Shown piece by piece: positions 25,442 through 35,030 of a stretch of 47,854 nucleotides of DNA; within the stretch, counting starts at the first letter, position 1; every line of letters begins with the position of its first letter. This stretch comes from Atopobiaceae bacterium UBA1367. Its GTDB lineage: Bacteria > Actinomycetota > Coriobacteriia > Coriobacteriales > Atopobiaceae. The notes beneath the pieces were generated by a model that searched no databases, was not told the origin of the DNA, and worked only from the letters and a program-made list of their open reading frames with translations. A program made the translations under genes and the position numbers. The stretch lies in the NCBI GenBank assembly GCA_002305995.1, contig DBRN01000012.1:224232-272085 (forward strand), read 5' to 3'.

Positions 25442-28400
25442 CTAATCCATTCCGCCACTGACCAGTGCCAGCAGGTCACTGTAGTTCGTAACCTCGTGAT
25501 ATCTCACGCCCGTGGTGCTCGCCTCGTTAAAAAGCTTCTTGGCACAGGCGATCTTTGCCTCCTCTACGCCGCGAAGCTCCAGTGTGTCGAGCGTGCCCTT
25601 GGTCTCGGCCACGAAGTACACATGCCGCACGCTGCCCTTCTTGAAGGCGATGGCCCAGTCCGGTGCGTAGTTGCCCACGGGCGTGGGTATGGTGAACGTC
25701 CGGGGCAGCTTGGCGTAGACTTCCACCACGTCGGCCGCGTCGAGGTCCGCCGCAAATCCCGCCTCCCCGTCGGAATCCGGGAAGACGTAGTCCTGGATGC
25801 CCTTCTTCGATGGCAGGGCGCTGCTCGCGTTCTTGGGCATCCGTTCGGTGAAGATTGTCGTGTCGTACTCGTCGTCGATGGCGTGGTACTCCACATGGTC
25901 CACTACCATGGCGGCCTTCTCGCCCACGATGAGCTTTGCAACCTTGGCGATGAACTCCTCGGGGTTCTTCTGGTACAGCGCATATTTCTGCGGGTGGATG
26001 CGGGAGAGGATCGCCGCCACGGTGCGGCGCGTGATGCTCGCCTGCGCGGCCATCTCTCCCAGGAGGTCGTACGTCACGCCAGTTACTGTCCTGGCACCCA
26101 CCTTCTCTTGGGAAGTGCGCTGCACGCCGAACTGCGCTTTCGCATCTAGGCTGTCGCGGTCGAGCGTACCGTGCTGGGTGCCCATGGTCATCGCGTAGGC
26201 AAGCTCGCTCACCACGAGATCGCGGTCGATGCGGGCGACGGCGTGCTCGATGAGCTCGTCGCTTGAGAACTCCACCGTGTAGGCGTGCTTGCCGTTGATG
26301 CGCCGCCACAGCTCCTGGAACTCCAAGCGCTGGAAGTTGTCGTTGAGTTTGTTAGTGGGCACCTTGGTCTCTAGGCCGTTCGTCACCATGCCGTCGAGGG
26401 CGTGCGGGTCGTAGACACTCTTGACCAGCGCCTCGATGGCGGGCGCCTTGACCCGCATCTCCTGGGGCAGCCGCTCCACGGCCACCAGGTTGAAGCCCTC
26501 CTCGCGGAAGCGCTCGGTCGGCGTGCCCTCGTAGTCGATGTAGTTGTTCTGCAGCAGCCAGGCATAGGCGATCTTGGACTCCCTCTCGGAGAAGCTGACC
26601 TCGGTGGCGTCCGGCATCGTGACGACCTTGCCCTTGAGGAAGCCGTCGGTGACGTGCGTGGGCCGCGCGTGCAGGCCGCCCCTGATGTCGCTCTGCAGGG
26701 ATGAGGTGAAGTCGCTGTAGCTCTCGGAGGCCACGACGGTCAGCACGTTGACGGCGTGCACCTCCTCCTCACCGAGCATTGCCAGGTCATGGCGCTCGCC
26801 GGTCGCGTCCACGCATAGACGGAGCCCGCGCCCGACCTCCTGGCGCTTTCCGGTCTCGTTGTCCGAGTGCTTGAGCGTGCAGATCTGGAAGATGTTCGGG
26901 TTGTCCCAGCCCTCGCGCAACGCCGAGTGGGAGAAGATGAAGCGGCACGGCTCGTCGAAGGACAGCAGCCGCTCCTTGTTGCGCAGGATCAGGTCGTAGG
27001 CGCTCTCGTCATCGGATTCGTCGGATCCTCGCTTGGTCCTGGAATCGATTACCCGGCCCTTCTTGTCTATCGAGAAGTATCCTTTGTGCGTGTTGTGGGC
27101 GGATATGCCTGCGAGGTAGGCGCGGTACGGCTCGTTGAGGGGTAGCTGGTCCATATACTCGGAAGCGCAGCGCTCGTACTCCTCCTCGAATACCTTACCG
27201 TAGCCGACGACAAGCTCCTCGCCGTCCTCGCCGTAGGCGCGGTAGCGGGCCACCTCGTCGATGAAGAAGAGCGAGAGACACTTGATGCCACGCGCGAAGA
27301 GCGCCTCCTCCTTCTCCAGGTTGCTGCGTATGGTCTCGCGGATCTGCACGCGACGCATGTCCTCCTCGGCGGAGTCGCCGTACACCTCGCCCTTCCATAC
27401 GACCTGTCCATTGAGGAATCGCACGCAGGCGACCTGACCTTCGTAGTCGGGGATGATGCCGTCGGGCGCGATGGTGAAGCCTCGATAGGCCTCGAGTTTT
27501 GTTGGTCCGCTGGCATCGTAGATGGAGTCGCCGATATTGAAGCGTCCCACTACCTTGCGCACTGCGCCGTTCGCCCCGAGGTACTTGTGCTCGATGATGG
27601 CCACGGGCGGCTTGGTCCGGCTCACGATGACGTCCTGCAGGTAGAGGTACCCGTCCGTGCCACGCATGTGCTTGAGCTCGAAGCCCTTCACCTCGATGCG
27701 CTTCACGAGGCGCTGGTTGTAGGCGTCCAGCGTGTCCAGCTCGAAGATAAGGTTGTGCAGAGGGTTGCCCTTGCGGTCGCGCGGGATGGTGGCCGAGTAC
27801 GAAAGCGAGAACAGTGGGTTGAAGCGGCGTATGCCGCCCTGCGTGGCCTTGCCGCCCATCTTCTGCGGCTCGTCCTGGATCACGATGGGGCGGTTAGAAG
27901 CTATCACGTCGATGGGCTTGCGGGATTGGAAGTCGTCCTGCGGCTCGAAGATCTTGCGGGCGTACTTGTTCTTCGCGCCCTCCCTCATGGAGGTGTTGAA
28001 CGCCTGCATGTTGATGATCATGCAGCAGATGCCGTCGTCCTCGGCGTAGCGGTCGAGCTCGGTCAGCCGGTCGCTGTTGTAGACGAAGTAGCGGATCCGC
28101 TTGCCGTATTGCTCGAAGAAGTGCTGCTCGGTGGTCTCGAAGGTCTTGTTCACGCCCTCGCGGATGGCGATGGAAGGGACTACGACAATGAACTTGCTCC
28201 ACCCGTAGAGACGGTTCAGCTCGAACATCGTCTTGATGTAGACGTAGGTCTTACCCGTGCCGGTCTCCATCTCCACGTCGAGGCAGATGTCGCCGATATC
28301 GTGACTGAGCGAGGCCGACTCCATGATCTGGTTGCCCTGTTGGACGCGACGGACGTTGCGCAGAAGCGCGTTGGTCGAGAGAGCGATACCGGCGTTGCCG

Positions 28401-28570
28401 TAGCCAGTATCTGAGTCGAGCTGCAAGAGCGCCTGGTCCTTCTTGCCAACGCCGCTGCCCATGTCGCGCAGGTACGCAAGCGGTGCTTGGTTGGGCTGCC
28501 CCTCGAATACGTCGGTCACGGCCCGCGCTGCCTCGGTCTGGTAGTCCTGAATCTTGAATTTGAACTGCAT
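25442..28570 (-). CDS. res: type III restriction enzyme Res subunit
   Basis: A 1042-residue protein, the normal length. The superfamily 2 helicase part has Walker A METGTGKT at about 101-108, a DE-box QDEPQKMGG at about 230-240, and later motifs HSALREGWDNPNIFQIC and EVGRGLRLCVD (motifs V and VI). The C-terminal nuclease domain shows PDWAIAF and VYFVAETKGT, the PD-(D/E)XK core with E-x-K. Res uses ATP to move or signal along DNA and cuts beside unmethylated sites in complex with Mod. GAGAGGTAG precedes the ATG, inside an 10-base gap after the Schlafen-like gene. Mod is two genes upstream, with the Schlafen-like gene interposed. Confidence 0.95.
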   Translation of the reverse strand: MQFKFKIQDYQTEAARAVTDVFEGQPNQAPLAYLRDMGSGVGKKDQALLQLDSDTGYGNAGIALSTNALLRNVRRVQQGNQIMESASLSHDIGDICLDVEMETGTGKTYVYIKTMFELNRLYGWSKFIVVVPSIAIREGVNKTFETTEQHFFEQYGKRIRYFVYNSDRLTELDRYAEDDGICCMIINMQAFNTSMREGAKNKYARKIFEPQDDFQSRKPIDVIASNRPIVIQDEPQKMGGKATQGGIRRFNPLFSLSYSATIPRDRKGNPLHNLIFELDTLDAYNQRLVKRIEVKGFELKHMRGTDGYLYLQDVIVSRTKPPVAIIEHKYLGANGAVRKVVGRFNIGDSIYDASGPTKLEAYRGFTIAPDGIIPDYEGQVACVRFLNGQVVWKGEVYGDSAEEDMRRVQIRETIRSNLEKEEALFARGIKCLSLFFIDEVARYRAYGEDGEELVVGYGKVFEEEYERCASEYMDQLPLNEPYRAYLAGISAHNTHKGYFSIDKKGRVIDSRTKRGSDESDDESAYDLILRNKERLLSFDEPCRFIFSHSALREGWDNPNIFQICTLKHSDNETGKRQEVGRGLRLCVDATGERHDLAMLGEEEVHAVNVLTVVASESYSDFTSSLQSDIRGGLHARPTHVTDGFLKGKVVTMPDATEVSFSERESKIAYAWLLQNNYIDYEGTPTERFREEGFNLVAVERLPQEMRVKAPAIEALVKSVYDPHALDGMVTNGLETKVPTNKLNDNFQRLEFQELWRRINGKHAYTVEFSSDELIEHAVARIDRDLVVSELAYAMTMGTQHGTLDRDSLDAKAQFGVQRTSQEKVGARTVTGVTYDLLGEMAAQASITRRTVAAILSRIHPQKYALYQKNPEEFIAKVAKLIVGEKAAMVVDHVEYHAIDDEYDTTIFTERMPKNASSALPSKKGIQDYVFPDSDGEAGFAADLDAADVVEVYAKLPRTFTIPTPVGNYAPDWAIAFKKGSVRHVYFVAETKGTLDTLELRGVEEAKIACAKKLFNEASTTGVRYHEVTNYSDLLALVSGGMD

Positions 28571-28580
28571 CGGCTACCTC

Positions 28581-30212
28581 TCAGTCGACTGGACGGACGA
28601 CCCATTTTCCGCTTTTGCGGGACCCAACTCTCTCCACGACACCCTTTCCTCGTAGCGACTTGGCCAGTCGGTACACCTTTGCCTCACTGCACCCAAGCAT
28701 TTCAGAGAGTTGCGCGTATGTTCCCTCGGGCAACTTGGAAAGCGCATCTATAAGCCGGACTTCGTCCTCGGTCAGTTTTATCTCGTCATTTATCTCGTCA
28801 TTTATCTCATCATTTATCTCGTCATTGATCTCGTCATTTATCTTGTTATTTATCTGTTCGGGCGTGTGTATCTCGTCACGCATCGCGTCACGAGTCGTTG
28901 CCACACGCCCCTTTACCCGTGCGTCCGTCTCCGCAAACTCAACCGATATCCGCATCGTCACGCTCGTGAGCTGGTCGGTGTCGTTCGCAGGGCCAAAGGC
29001 GAGCGCTGGGGAGCCGTTCTGTTCAAGTGCCGCCTTCGCGCGCCGTATGCCGCTGCCATAGCTCTCTATCAGCCCGAGGGCGTGGAACATCTCCTTGACC
29101 TCAGGGTTGAGGTACACCCTGTCCGGGAACTCCGTGTTCTCGTTCATGTCTGCGATGGTGACCGGAGGCTCGGGCCGGTTGTGATTGATGAACACGATCT
29201 TGTCGTGATAGACGTAGATCCCCGCACCGTCCCGGTTGTCGTAGTCGCGGTGCAGCACCACATTGGTCGCAAGCTCCTCGAAGGCCACTTCCGGGTAGTT
29301 ATACACAATCCTGTGGAACTCGCTCTCTCTGCTACGCAACGTATACGAGCGCTGCACCTCATTCTTGAACCAGGTGGTCGCCATCTGCGCCTGAATCCAG
29401 ATCGGCCCGTCGAAGACCTGCTCAGTCATGCGATCGGTATCGTCAGCGATGTCGCTGACGATTGAAAGGAAGGCACCAGGGATGAAGTCTGCTGGCCTGT
29501 CCGCAAACATGAGCACTGCAAAGTTCCTAACTCTGTCGCCGCCAAAGTCGGTTTCGGAAAGCAAACCGAGTGCGCGAGCCATCTCCCTCTTGGGAAGCGC
29601 GCGTATGTCCTGCCTCGCCCCCGTGCGCACCAGATACTCGCGCATCCACTCGTAGTTGAGGTCATCGAGCGTGGCCTTCTCGTTGAGTTCCGAGCTAAAG
29701 TGCACGCCCGCGAACCGCTTGAGCAGTTGGAACTCCTGCGCGAAGTTGGGCAGGATGCTATCGCGCGACACACGTATGTAACGTCCGGGACGGAGACCGT
29801 ACCTAGATTGCGCTTTGTCCTTCGTGGTCACGGGCCGTCCAGAGGGCTCGACGGCAACGATGAGGCAGTACGTGCCATCGAGCGCATCGGGGATGAAGTG
29901 GCACACAGGCTTGGGATCAAGGAAACCCAGCAACTTCTTGATGCCGTTCTCCACAAGTTCGAGCCTTCCCTGCTCGATGCCCGCTATGGGACGCCTAGGC
30001 ATCGCCTTGATGCCCTGGCTCCCGTCTTCCTCGTCAACGCCGAGGTAAAGGAGCCCGATATCGCGATTCATGTAGTTGTTCGCGAAAGCGCAGATGGTTT
30101 TGAGAATGCGGTCCTTCTGTTGGTCGGACTTCTTGTATTCGACGAAGTCGCACTCCACGTGCCCGGATTCGAGCAGGTCGTGTGCCAAAGCTTGGATTTC
30201 CTCGCGTCTCAT
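28581..30212 (-). CDS. Schlafen/AlbA_2-type putative DNA-binding ATPase
   Basis: About 543 residues; ATG 30212 is preceded by GGAGGTG. The AlbA_2 (Schlafen) domain occupies roughly 1-130 (ECDFVEYKKSD, AFANNYMNRDIGLLYLGVD). An ATPase-like HATPase_c_4 region follows (FEELATNVVLHRDYDNRDGA, IVFINHNRPEPP, ALGLIESYGSGIRRAK). A repeated INDE linker (about 438-460) leads to a C-terminal winged helix (YAQLSEMLGCSEAKVYRLAK). Related proteins occur in many phage-defence clusters and are thought to act on DNA or tRNA; the substrate here is unknown. Being placed between mod and res, it may regulate or replace part of the restriction response. Confidence 0.85.
   Translation of the reverse strand: MRREEIQALAHDLLESGHVECDFVEYKKSDQQKDRILKTICAFANNYMNRDIGLLYLGVDEEDGSQGIKAMPRRPIAGIEQGRLELVENGIKKLLGFLDPKPVCHFIPDALDGTYCLIVAVEPSGRPVTTKDKAQSRYGLRPGRYIRVSRDSILPNFAQEFQLLKRFAGVHFSSELNEKATLDDLNYEWMREYLVRTGARQDIRALPKREMARALGLLSETDFGGDRVRNFAVLMFADRPADFIPGAFLSIVSDIADDTDRMTEQVFDGPIWIQAQMATTWFKNEVQRSYTLRSRESEFHRIVYNYPEVAFEELATNVVLHRDYDNRDGAGIYVYHDKIVFINHNRPEPPVTIADMNENTEFPDRVYLNPEVKEMFHALGLIESYGSGIRRAKAALEQNGSPALAFGPANDTDQLTSVTMRISVEFAETDARVKGRVATTRDAMRDEIHTPEQINNKINDEINDEINDEINDEINDEIKLTEDEVRLIDALSKLPEGTYAQLSEMLGCSEAKVYRLAKSLRGKGVVERVGSRKSGKWVVRPVD
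28780..28851 (-). repeat. 12-bp tandem repeat coding for (INDE)n
   Basis: Six 12-base units (plus-strand consensus ATCTCGTCATTT) run without interruption from 28780 to 28851, with a few substitutions in units 3, 4 and 6. They encode the NDEI repeat in the linker before the winged helix of the Schlafen-like protein. Because the unit is a multiple of three, copy changes would lengthen or shorten the linker without breaking the frame. Confidence 0.9.
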
Positions 30213-30274
30213 GCGGACCACCTCCGTTGCATGCTATGGCACCGCTCCTTGAACTTGAACTGCATGGCTCGCCC

Positions 30275-32320
30275 CTAGATCACGCGACGGATGGTGTCGG
30301 GGCTGTACGTCTTGAACAGCTCCTCGAAGTTGGCGGCAGCCGAGTCATCGGCAAGGGACGCGTCGCGGAACACGGCGTAGATGGGCATGCGTTGCGCGAT
30401 CTGCTCGATGACGTTGGTGCCTACCTCGGTGTCGAAGCATGCGATGAGTTGGCCGTCGTTCACGTTGAAGCAGGTCGTCCCATCGATGTCAAACTCCTCA
30501 ATGCTCGCTGAGTAGGGGATGCGGAAGGCGGGAAGCACCTGGAAGAGAAGGTCTTCAGGCGTGCGATCCTCCTTGAGGTTGTCGATGAAGCTGAGCAGCG
30601 TGTTCTGCGGCTGGGTACCAGGCTCGGCGTAGGTGTCGCGGAAGTTTGAGCTGTCGATGCGCAAGACGCGGAAGCCGATGTCGGGCGGCGACTTTGGTAC
30701 CTCACCCAATTTAAGATTAAAATTCTTCTTTTCTATTTCGTACATTATGTCTGTCCCAACACGACGTATACGTTCCTCGCCGACGTCGCAAAGGGTGGCG
30801 TATCCGCCGCTTGCATCCTCGGGTATCTGCACGAGGATGAACCCCCGTGTGCCGCCATCCGTGGCGTTCTTGCGCATGATCGCCTCACCCATGGAGGCGG
30901 AACCGGAGAAGAAATCGAGGACAAGGGAGTCAGAATCGCTCGCTATAGTAAGAATGCGGTCCATGAGCCGAACGGGTTTGGGCGTGTCGAAGGGAGCTGT
31001 ACTATCAAATAGACGCTGCAGCTCCTTTTTAGCTTCGTCGGTATGCCCCACCTCGGAAAAAGGCCATAGGTTAGATGCGGGCGTTCCACCAACATTGTTC
31101 AGGTACGTCTTTCGACGAATGCCGCCTCTGCCTTGGCTTGTGAAATAGAAGCGTGGCCACTGGCCTCTATCGTAAACGGCTTGTGCCTGCCCTCGTGATA
31201 CTTCAATAGGATCATCAAGGACAATCCCTTTTACACCTTTTCTTATCTCTTCCGCCGATATGCCGCAAACAGCAGCACGTTTATCCTCATCATGAAGGTC
31301 GATGAGCTTGTAGGCACACCATCCGTTCATGTATTTGAGCATATCGGCTTGAGAATAGCGCCAACAAGCGTTCGCCGTCGGGTATATCATTTCGCCTGTA
31401 ATGGGATGCTGGATGGCGTATACCATACCTTGATGTGTAACTCCGCCTGGTGCGAATGCCGATGTGTTCTGCCAGTCACCCTGTGGATCATTGTCAGGAT
31501 TACTGTACTTCGAATTCATCTCAGCCGTGCGTGGCAATGGGTTGGGCGTCCAGAGAGGGTGTTTTCCGTACACGATGATGTGCTCAACTTCTGCCGGGAT
31601 CCCTTTTGAGTCATTTCTCATCGAATAGGTGCGCTGCCATGCGATGTCACCTACAAAGCACCCAGCACCGAAAACCTCGTCGCAGATTTTGCGGAGGTTC
31701 GCGGATTCGACATCATTAATGGAGATGAAGATGGCACCGTCGCTCATGAGCAAGTCGCGAGCCAGCAGCAGACGCGGATACATCATCGTGCACCAGTCGG
31801 AGTGGAAGCGCCCGTTACCCTCGAGATTGGCGACGAGCCTACCGCCCTTTTCGTCGAACTCACCGCTCACTGCCCCATACTCTTCGTGAGTTTGGGCATA
31901 GTCGTCGTCGTACACGAAATCGTGTCCCGTGTTGTACGGCGGGTCGATGTAGATAAGCTTAATCTTTCCAGCGTAGGTCTCCCGCATAATCTTTAGCGCT
32001 TCGAGGTTGTCGCCCTCAATGTACAGGTTCTCGGTGGCGTCCCAGTTCACGGAGCGCCCATGTACGGGTCGCATGGTCTTGTCGCAAGGTGTGCGGGCGA
32101 GTAGTTTCGCTTCGCGCTTGCCCGGCCACGTAAACTGGTAGCGCTCTCGCTGTCCTTCGGCTACGTCACCCAGCAACTCGCGCAGCGCATCGAAGTTGAC
32201 GGCCCTCTGCGGGTTGCCCTCGGCATCCATCACCTCAGTCGCGACAGAGGGGAACAGCTCGGCGAGCCGATCGATATTCTCTCGGGTAATGTCGGTCGTC
32301 ACGCGGTCAATCTTTTCCAT
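30275..32320 (-). CDS. mod: type III restriction-modification Mod methyltransferase
   Basis: A 681-residue protein. DPPYNTG at about 126-132 is the catalytic motif, and it precedes the AdoMet-binding motif VLDFFSGSASMGEA near 475, the order of beta-class N6-adenine methyltransferases. The target-recognition region lies between them. It methylates one strand of an asymmetric site and supplies sequence specificity to Res. GGAGGAC lies upstream of the ATG, two bases after the HerA stop codon. The length is typical. No simple-sequence repeats of the kind that phase-vary some mod genes are present in it. Confidence 0.95.
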   Translation of the reverse strand: MEKIDRVTTDITRENIDRLAELFPSVATEVMDAEGNPQRAVNFDALRELLGDVAEGQRERYQFTWPGKREAKLLARTPCDKTMRPVHGRSVNWDATENLYIEGDNLEALKIMRETYAGKIKLIYIDPPYNTGHDFVYDDDYAQTHEEYGAVSGEFDEKGGRLVANLEGNGRFHSDWCTMMYPRLLLARDLLMSDGAIFISINDVESANLRKICDEVFGAGCFVGDIAWQRTYSMRNDSKGIPAEVEHIIVYGKHPLWTPNPLPRTAEMNSKYSNPDNDPQGDWQNTSAFAPGGVTHQGMVYAIQHPITGEMIYPTANACWRYSQADMLKYMNGWCAYKLIDLHDEDKRAAVCGISAEEIRKGVKGIVLDDPIEVSRGQAQAVYDRGQWPRFYFTSQGRGGIRRKTYLNNVGGTPASNLWPFSEVGHTDEAKKELQRLFDSTAPFDTPKPVRLMDRILTIASDSDSLVLDFFSGSASMGEAIMRKNATDGGTRGFILVQIPEDASGGYATLCDVGEERIRRVGTDIMYEIEKKNFNLKLGEVPKSPPDIGFRVLRIDSSNFRDTYAEPGTQPQNTLLSFIDNLKEDRTPEDLLFQVLPAFRIPYSASIEEFDIDGTTCFNVNDGQLIACFDTEVGTNVIEQIAQRMPIYAVFRDASLADDSAAANFEELFKTYSPDTIRRVI

Positions 32321-32322
32321 GG

Positions 32323-34104
32323 TCAGTCCTCCAACTGGCTATAGTCGCACTCCTGCAGAATGCCGCCAATACCGAAGAGCTGCAAGTCGCTGCTGTTTGG
32401 CCGGTTGTCCTTGTCTAACTGCTCGATATATACGTATTGAGGCATGTAGAGAGATGGTCCGCTCACGATGCACTCGCCCTGTCCGAGGGCGCTAAGCATC
32501 GAAAGGCTGCTCTCACCCATGAAGCTGACCGTCTTGCGTATGCGCTCGATATCGTTGGGGTTAACGAGCTTGTGAATGAAGTAGTTGTGTATCTGAGAAG
32601 TAATGGTGGATGATATGTCGCTCGGCCTCTGGCTGGCCAGGCAAAGGAATACGCCGAACTTTCGGCCCTCCTTGATGACCCTCTCGAACACGCGCAGCGT
32701 GTTGTCGTGCACCAGGTCTGATTGCTCAGCATTGTATCCAAGGAGGTTGTGTGCCTCATCCACGACAAGCGTCGTTATCATACCGGGCGCATCGTCGCCC
32801 TTCTTGTTCATTGCATCCTTCATGACGAGTTCGGCCAGTAGCGAAGGGAGCATTTCGCGGCTGCCAGCATTAACGTCGCCAAGCTGGATTACGGCTACAT
32901 TAGCCCCATCAAATAGAGCCGACAGATCGGTGCCCTTGCCATTGTCGAAGAGCTTGTCGAGGTCCTTGACGATGCCTTTTGCTCGCGGTAATAGGGGTTG
33001 CACGAACTCGAAATTGATGCCGCTTTCAGCGGCGCGCGAAGCCTCGAGCGCAAGCCAGAAGTAGAACTCTTTTAGCCTGCTAGGCTCATATTGAAAGCTG
33101 ATGTTGCCCAGTTCATCCTCGGTATCAATATAAGCTTCGCTAGTCCCAACCTTTGGCCCGGTGGCGTAGTAAAAACAATTCCTGTTAGTATGAAAAGCCA
33201 GCTCGTCAATTCCAACAAGATCATCGGCACAGTAGTTCCGCAGCGTGTAAAAAAGCATGGTGCGTCTGTCTGCGATCGACTGTCTCAGCTCGCTGATAAA
33301 TTGCGATTTATCATCACTCTTCCAACGCCTGAAAGCGCGCCTTACAACAGGCATCTGCGTCTTCTGCGTTGCTCGGAGAATAGTGCCCCAGCTATCTTCA
33401 TCGAGCGCGTCTAGGTCTAGAGGAATACGCTGTCTATTAGTGCCGGATTGCTGTCTTGTATTGAGGTGATAGACGATCTTTTCATGAGAAGGCACGACTG
33501 CGTCCCCACCATATTCATTGTTGAGATCAAAGACGATAATTCGCGCGTTGCGGTGTCCTTTCGGAATGAGCTTGACGTACCTGTGAAGGATACTGGCAAG
33601 GGTATTGGACTTGCCGCTACCTGTGTTACCGAAAACGCCGATGTGGCTTGCCATAAGTCTACCCGCATCAAGATAGACGCTGTTGGTCTCATCGAAGAGA
33701 CTTCGCCCGATACGCATGGCCGTTGCCCCATGCGTAGAATAGAGCATCACGAGCTCTTCTCCGTTTAGCGTCTCGACTGTAGCGCCGACGATGGGCAGGC
33801 ATCTCAAGCCACCCTTAAACTCACCGTTGCTTATGTGCCCGCGCACTTCTAGGTCAACGACAAATGCGCCAGTCGGTGCAGCTTGCTCGGCCTTAGTGAT
33901 CTCGCTCTTCTTGTCGAACTCGGCTTCGTGCTCGCCGACGATTTGGCAGATGACCGTATCAAGCCCAACACCTGTTTTAACGAAAGAGTTGATGCGAGGC
34001 GAGGCAACTGGCTTTCCCGCGGTGACCAGGAATGGCTGCAGCCGTTCGTAGAACGCGGCGGATACCCGCACGCCATCAACCCTCGCGATGCGCCCGATAT
34101 TCAT
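32323..34104 (-). CDS. herA: HerA-type ATPase/DNA translocase (SIR2-HerA pair)
   Basis: About 593 residues. A short beta-rich N-terminal HAS-barrel-like region (MNIGRIARVDGVRVSAAFYE) is followed by the RecA-like core: Walker A GVFGNTGSGKSN at about 157-168, Walker B TTLVVDEAHNLL near 440 and a sensor/arginine region LCLASQRPSDIS. HerA proteins form hexameric DNA pumps. With a SIR2-like partner they form a large complex that depletes NAD+ or cuts nucleic acid when phage DNA is sensed (the SIR2-HerA/Nezha type). ATG 34104 overlaps the SIR2 stop codon by one base (TGATG), so translation is coupled. Confidence 0.92.
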   Translation of the reverse strand: MNIGRIARVDGVRVSAAFYERLQPFLVTAGKPVASPRINSFVKTGVGLDTVICQIVGEHEAEFDKKSEITKAEQAAPTGAFVVDLEVRGHISNGEFKGGLRCLPIVGATVETLNGEELVMLYSTHGATAMRIGRSLFDETNSVYLDAGRLMASHIGVFGNTGSGKSNTLASILHRYVKLIPKGHRNARIIVFDLNNEYGGDAVVPSHEKIVYHLNTRQQSGTNRQRIPLDLDALDEDSWGTILRATQKTQMPVVRRAFRRWKSDDKSQFISELRQSIADRRTMLFYTLRNYCADDLVGIDELAFHTNRNCFYYATGPKVGTSEAYIDTEDELGNISFQYEPSRLKEFYFWLALEASRAAESGINFEFVQPLLPRAKGIVKDLDKLFDNGKGTDLSALFDGANVAVIQLGDVNAGSREMLPSLLAELVMKDAMNKKGDDAPGMITTLVVDEAHNLLGYNAEQSDLVHDNTLRVFERVIKEGRKFGVFLCLASQRPSDISSTITSQIHNYFIHKLVNPNDIERIRKTVSFMGESSLSMLSALGQGECIVSGPSLYMPQYVYIEQLDKDNRPNSSDLQLFGIGGILQECDYSQLED

Positions 34105-35030
34105 CAAAACATCGCCTTCTCGAAGAACTCGGCGAGGGTCTTAGTTGTATCGCGGAGGTGCTTGACGTCGACAGGCGGAATAACGAGCATTTTCCCATCC
34201 AGGTTATTAGGAACCTTATTTCGATTGCTGTATTGGGGGAACACGACGGTCAAGCCATTGTCAATCGCACTGTTGATGACGTCGTTGACGTGCTCGTCCA
34301 TCCAGGAATAGCCGATTACGAAGAGGGCGGCGTTCTTCCTCAGCAGCTCGCCCTTCATGGCGAAAAGCGTCTCGTAGAAATCAGAGATGATGCTTCCCAG
34401 CTTGTCCTGCCCAGGGAACACGATTCCCTCGCTTTTGAGGGTGCGGTCAGCCTCAACCGAACCATGCAGCTTATAGATGGCGAAGGTGGGCACGAAGGCC
34501 CGAGTCTCGGTGTTGTAGCCGACGACGTTGAAGGGGAGGAAGGATTTCGTCTCGCTTTTAAGTACGTAGTTGAAATAGCCGCTCGCCTCAAGGACTTCCT
34601 CAGCGACGCGATCGTAGTTCAAGGTGAAGACGTTGATGCGCTTACCTTCTGGATGTCGATTCTCGGCCCTGCTTACGGCCTTGTGGGTTGCATTCAGAAG
34701 TCGCCGAAGGTTGACGAGGGACGGGTTGTCAAGCGTATACCCTTTGTGCTGATTGAACTCCGCAACAAATGTGTCAAGGACATCCTGACGGGTAGTCTCG
34801 TCTTTGCAAGCCTGCAATGCTCTCTCGATGTCACCACCAGGAAGGCCAAGTTCGGTCATCTTTGCGATAGTGGAATCGAAATGGGCGAAAGAAGGCAACG
34901 CAAGTCCGTTTACACCGGCACCAAATAAGAAGCTGATGTTGCAGGAGCCGAGAACTTTGTGCAGAAGAGAGATAATCTTGTTCTCCTCGTCCTCGACGTC
35001 GCCTTGGCTGTTGATGGGGTCTGTAGCCAT
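34104..35030 (-). CDS. SIR2-like domain defence protein
   Basis: A 308-residue protein. FLFGAGVNG at about 35-42 matches the nucleotide-binding GAG loop of SIR2 folds. VFTLNYDRVAEE (about 134-145) carries the conserved N-x-D, KLHGSV (187-192) the histidine motif, and FVIGYSWMDEHVND the last SIR2 block. This is the SIR2_2 form used in anti-phage systems, where it breaks down NAD+ and arrests the cell. It is paired with HerA. The ATG directly follows the DUF4391-like stop codon, with AAAGGCG upstream. The active-site residues look intact. Confidence 0.9.
   Translation of the reverse strand: MATDPINSQGDVEDEENKIISLLHKVLGSCNISFLFGAGVNGLALPSFAHFDSTIAKMTELGLPGGDIERALQACKDETTRQDVLDTFVAEFNQHKGYTLDNPSLVNLRRLLNATHKAVSRAENRHPEGKRINVFTLNYDRVAEEVLEASGYFNYVLKSETKSFLPFNVVGYNTETRAFVPTFAIYKLHGSVEADRTLKSEGIVFPGQDKLGSIISDFYETLFAMKGELLRKNAALFVIGYSWMDEHVNDVINSAIDNGLTVVFPQYSNRNKVPNNLDGKMLVIPPVDVKHLRDTTKTLAEFFEKAMF

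Noticed and set aside
28780..28851. Short CRISPR-like array
   Set aside because: The units are 12 bases with no spacers and lie in frame within a protein-coding gene.
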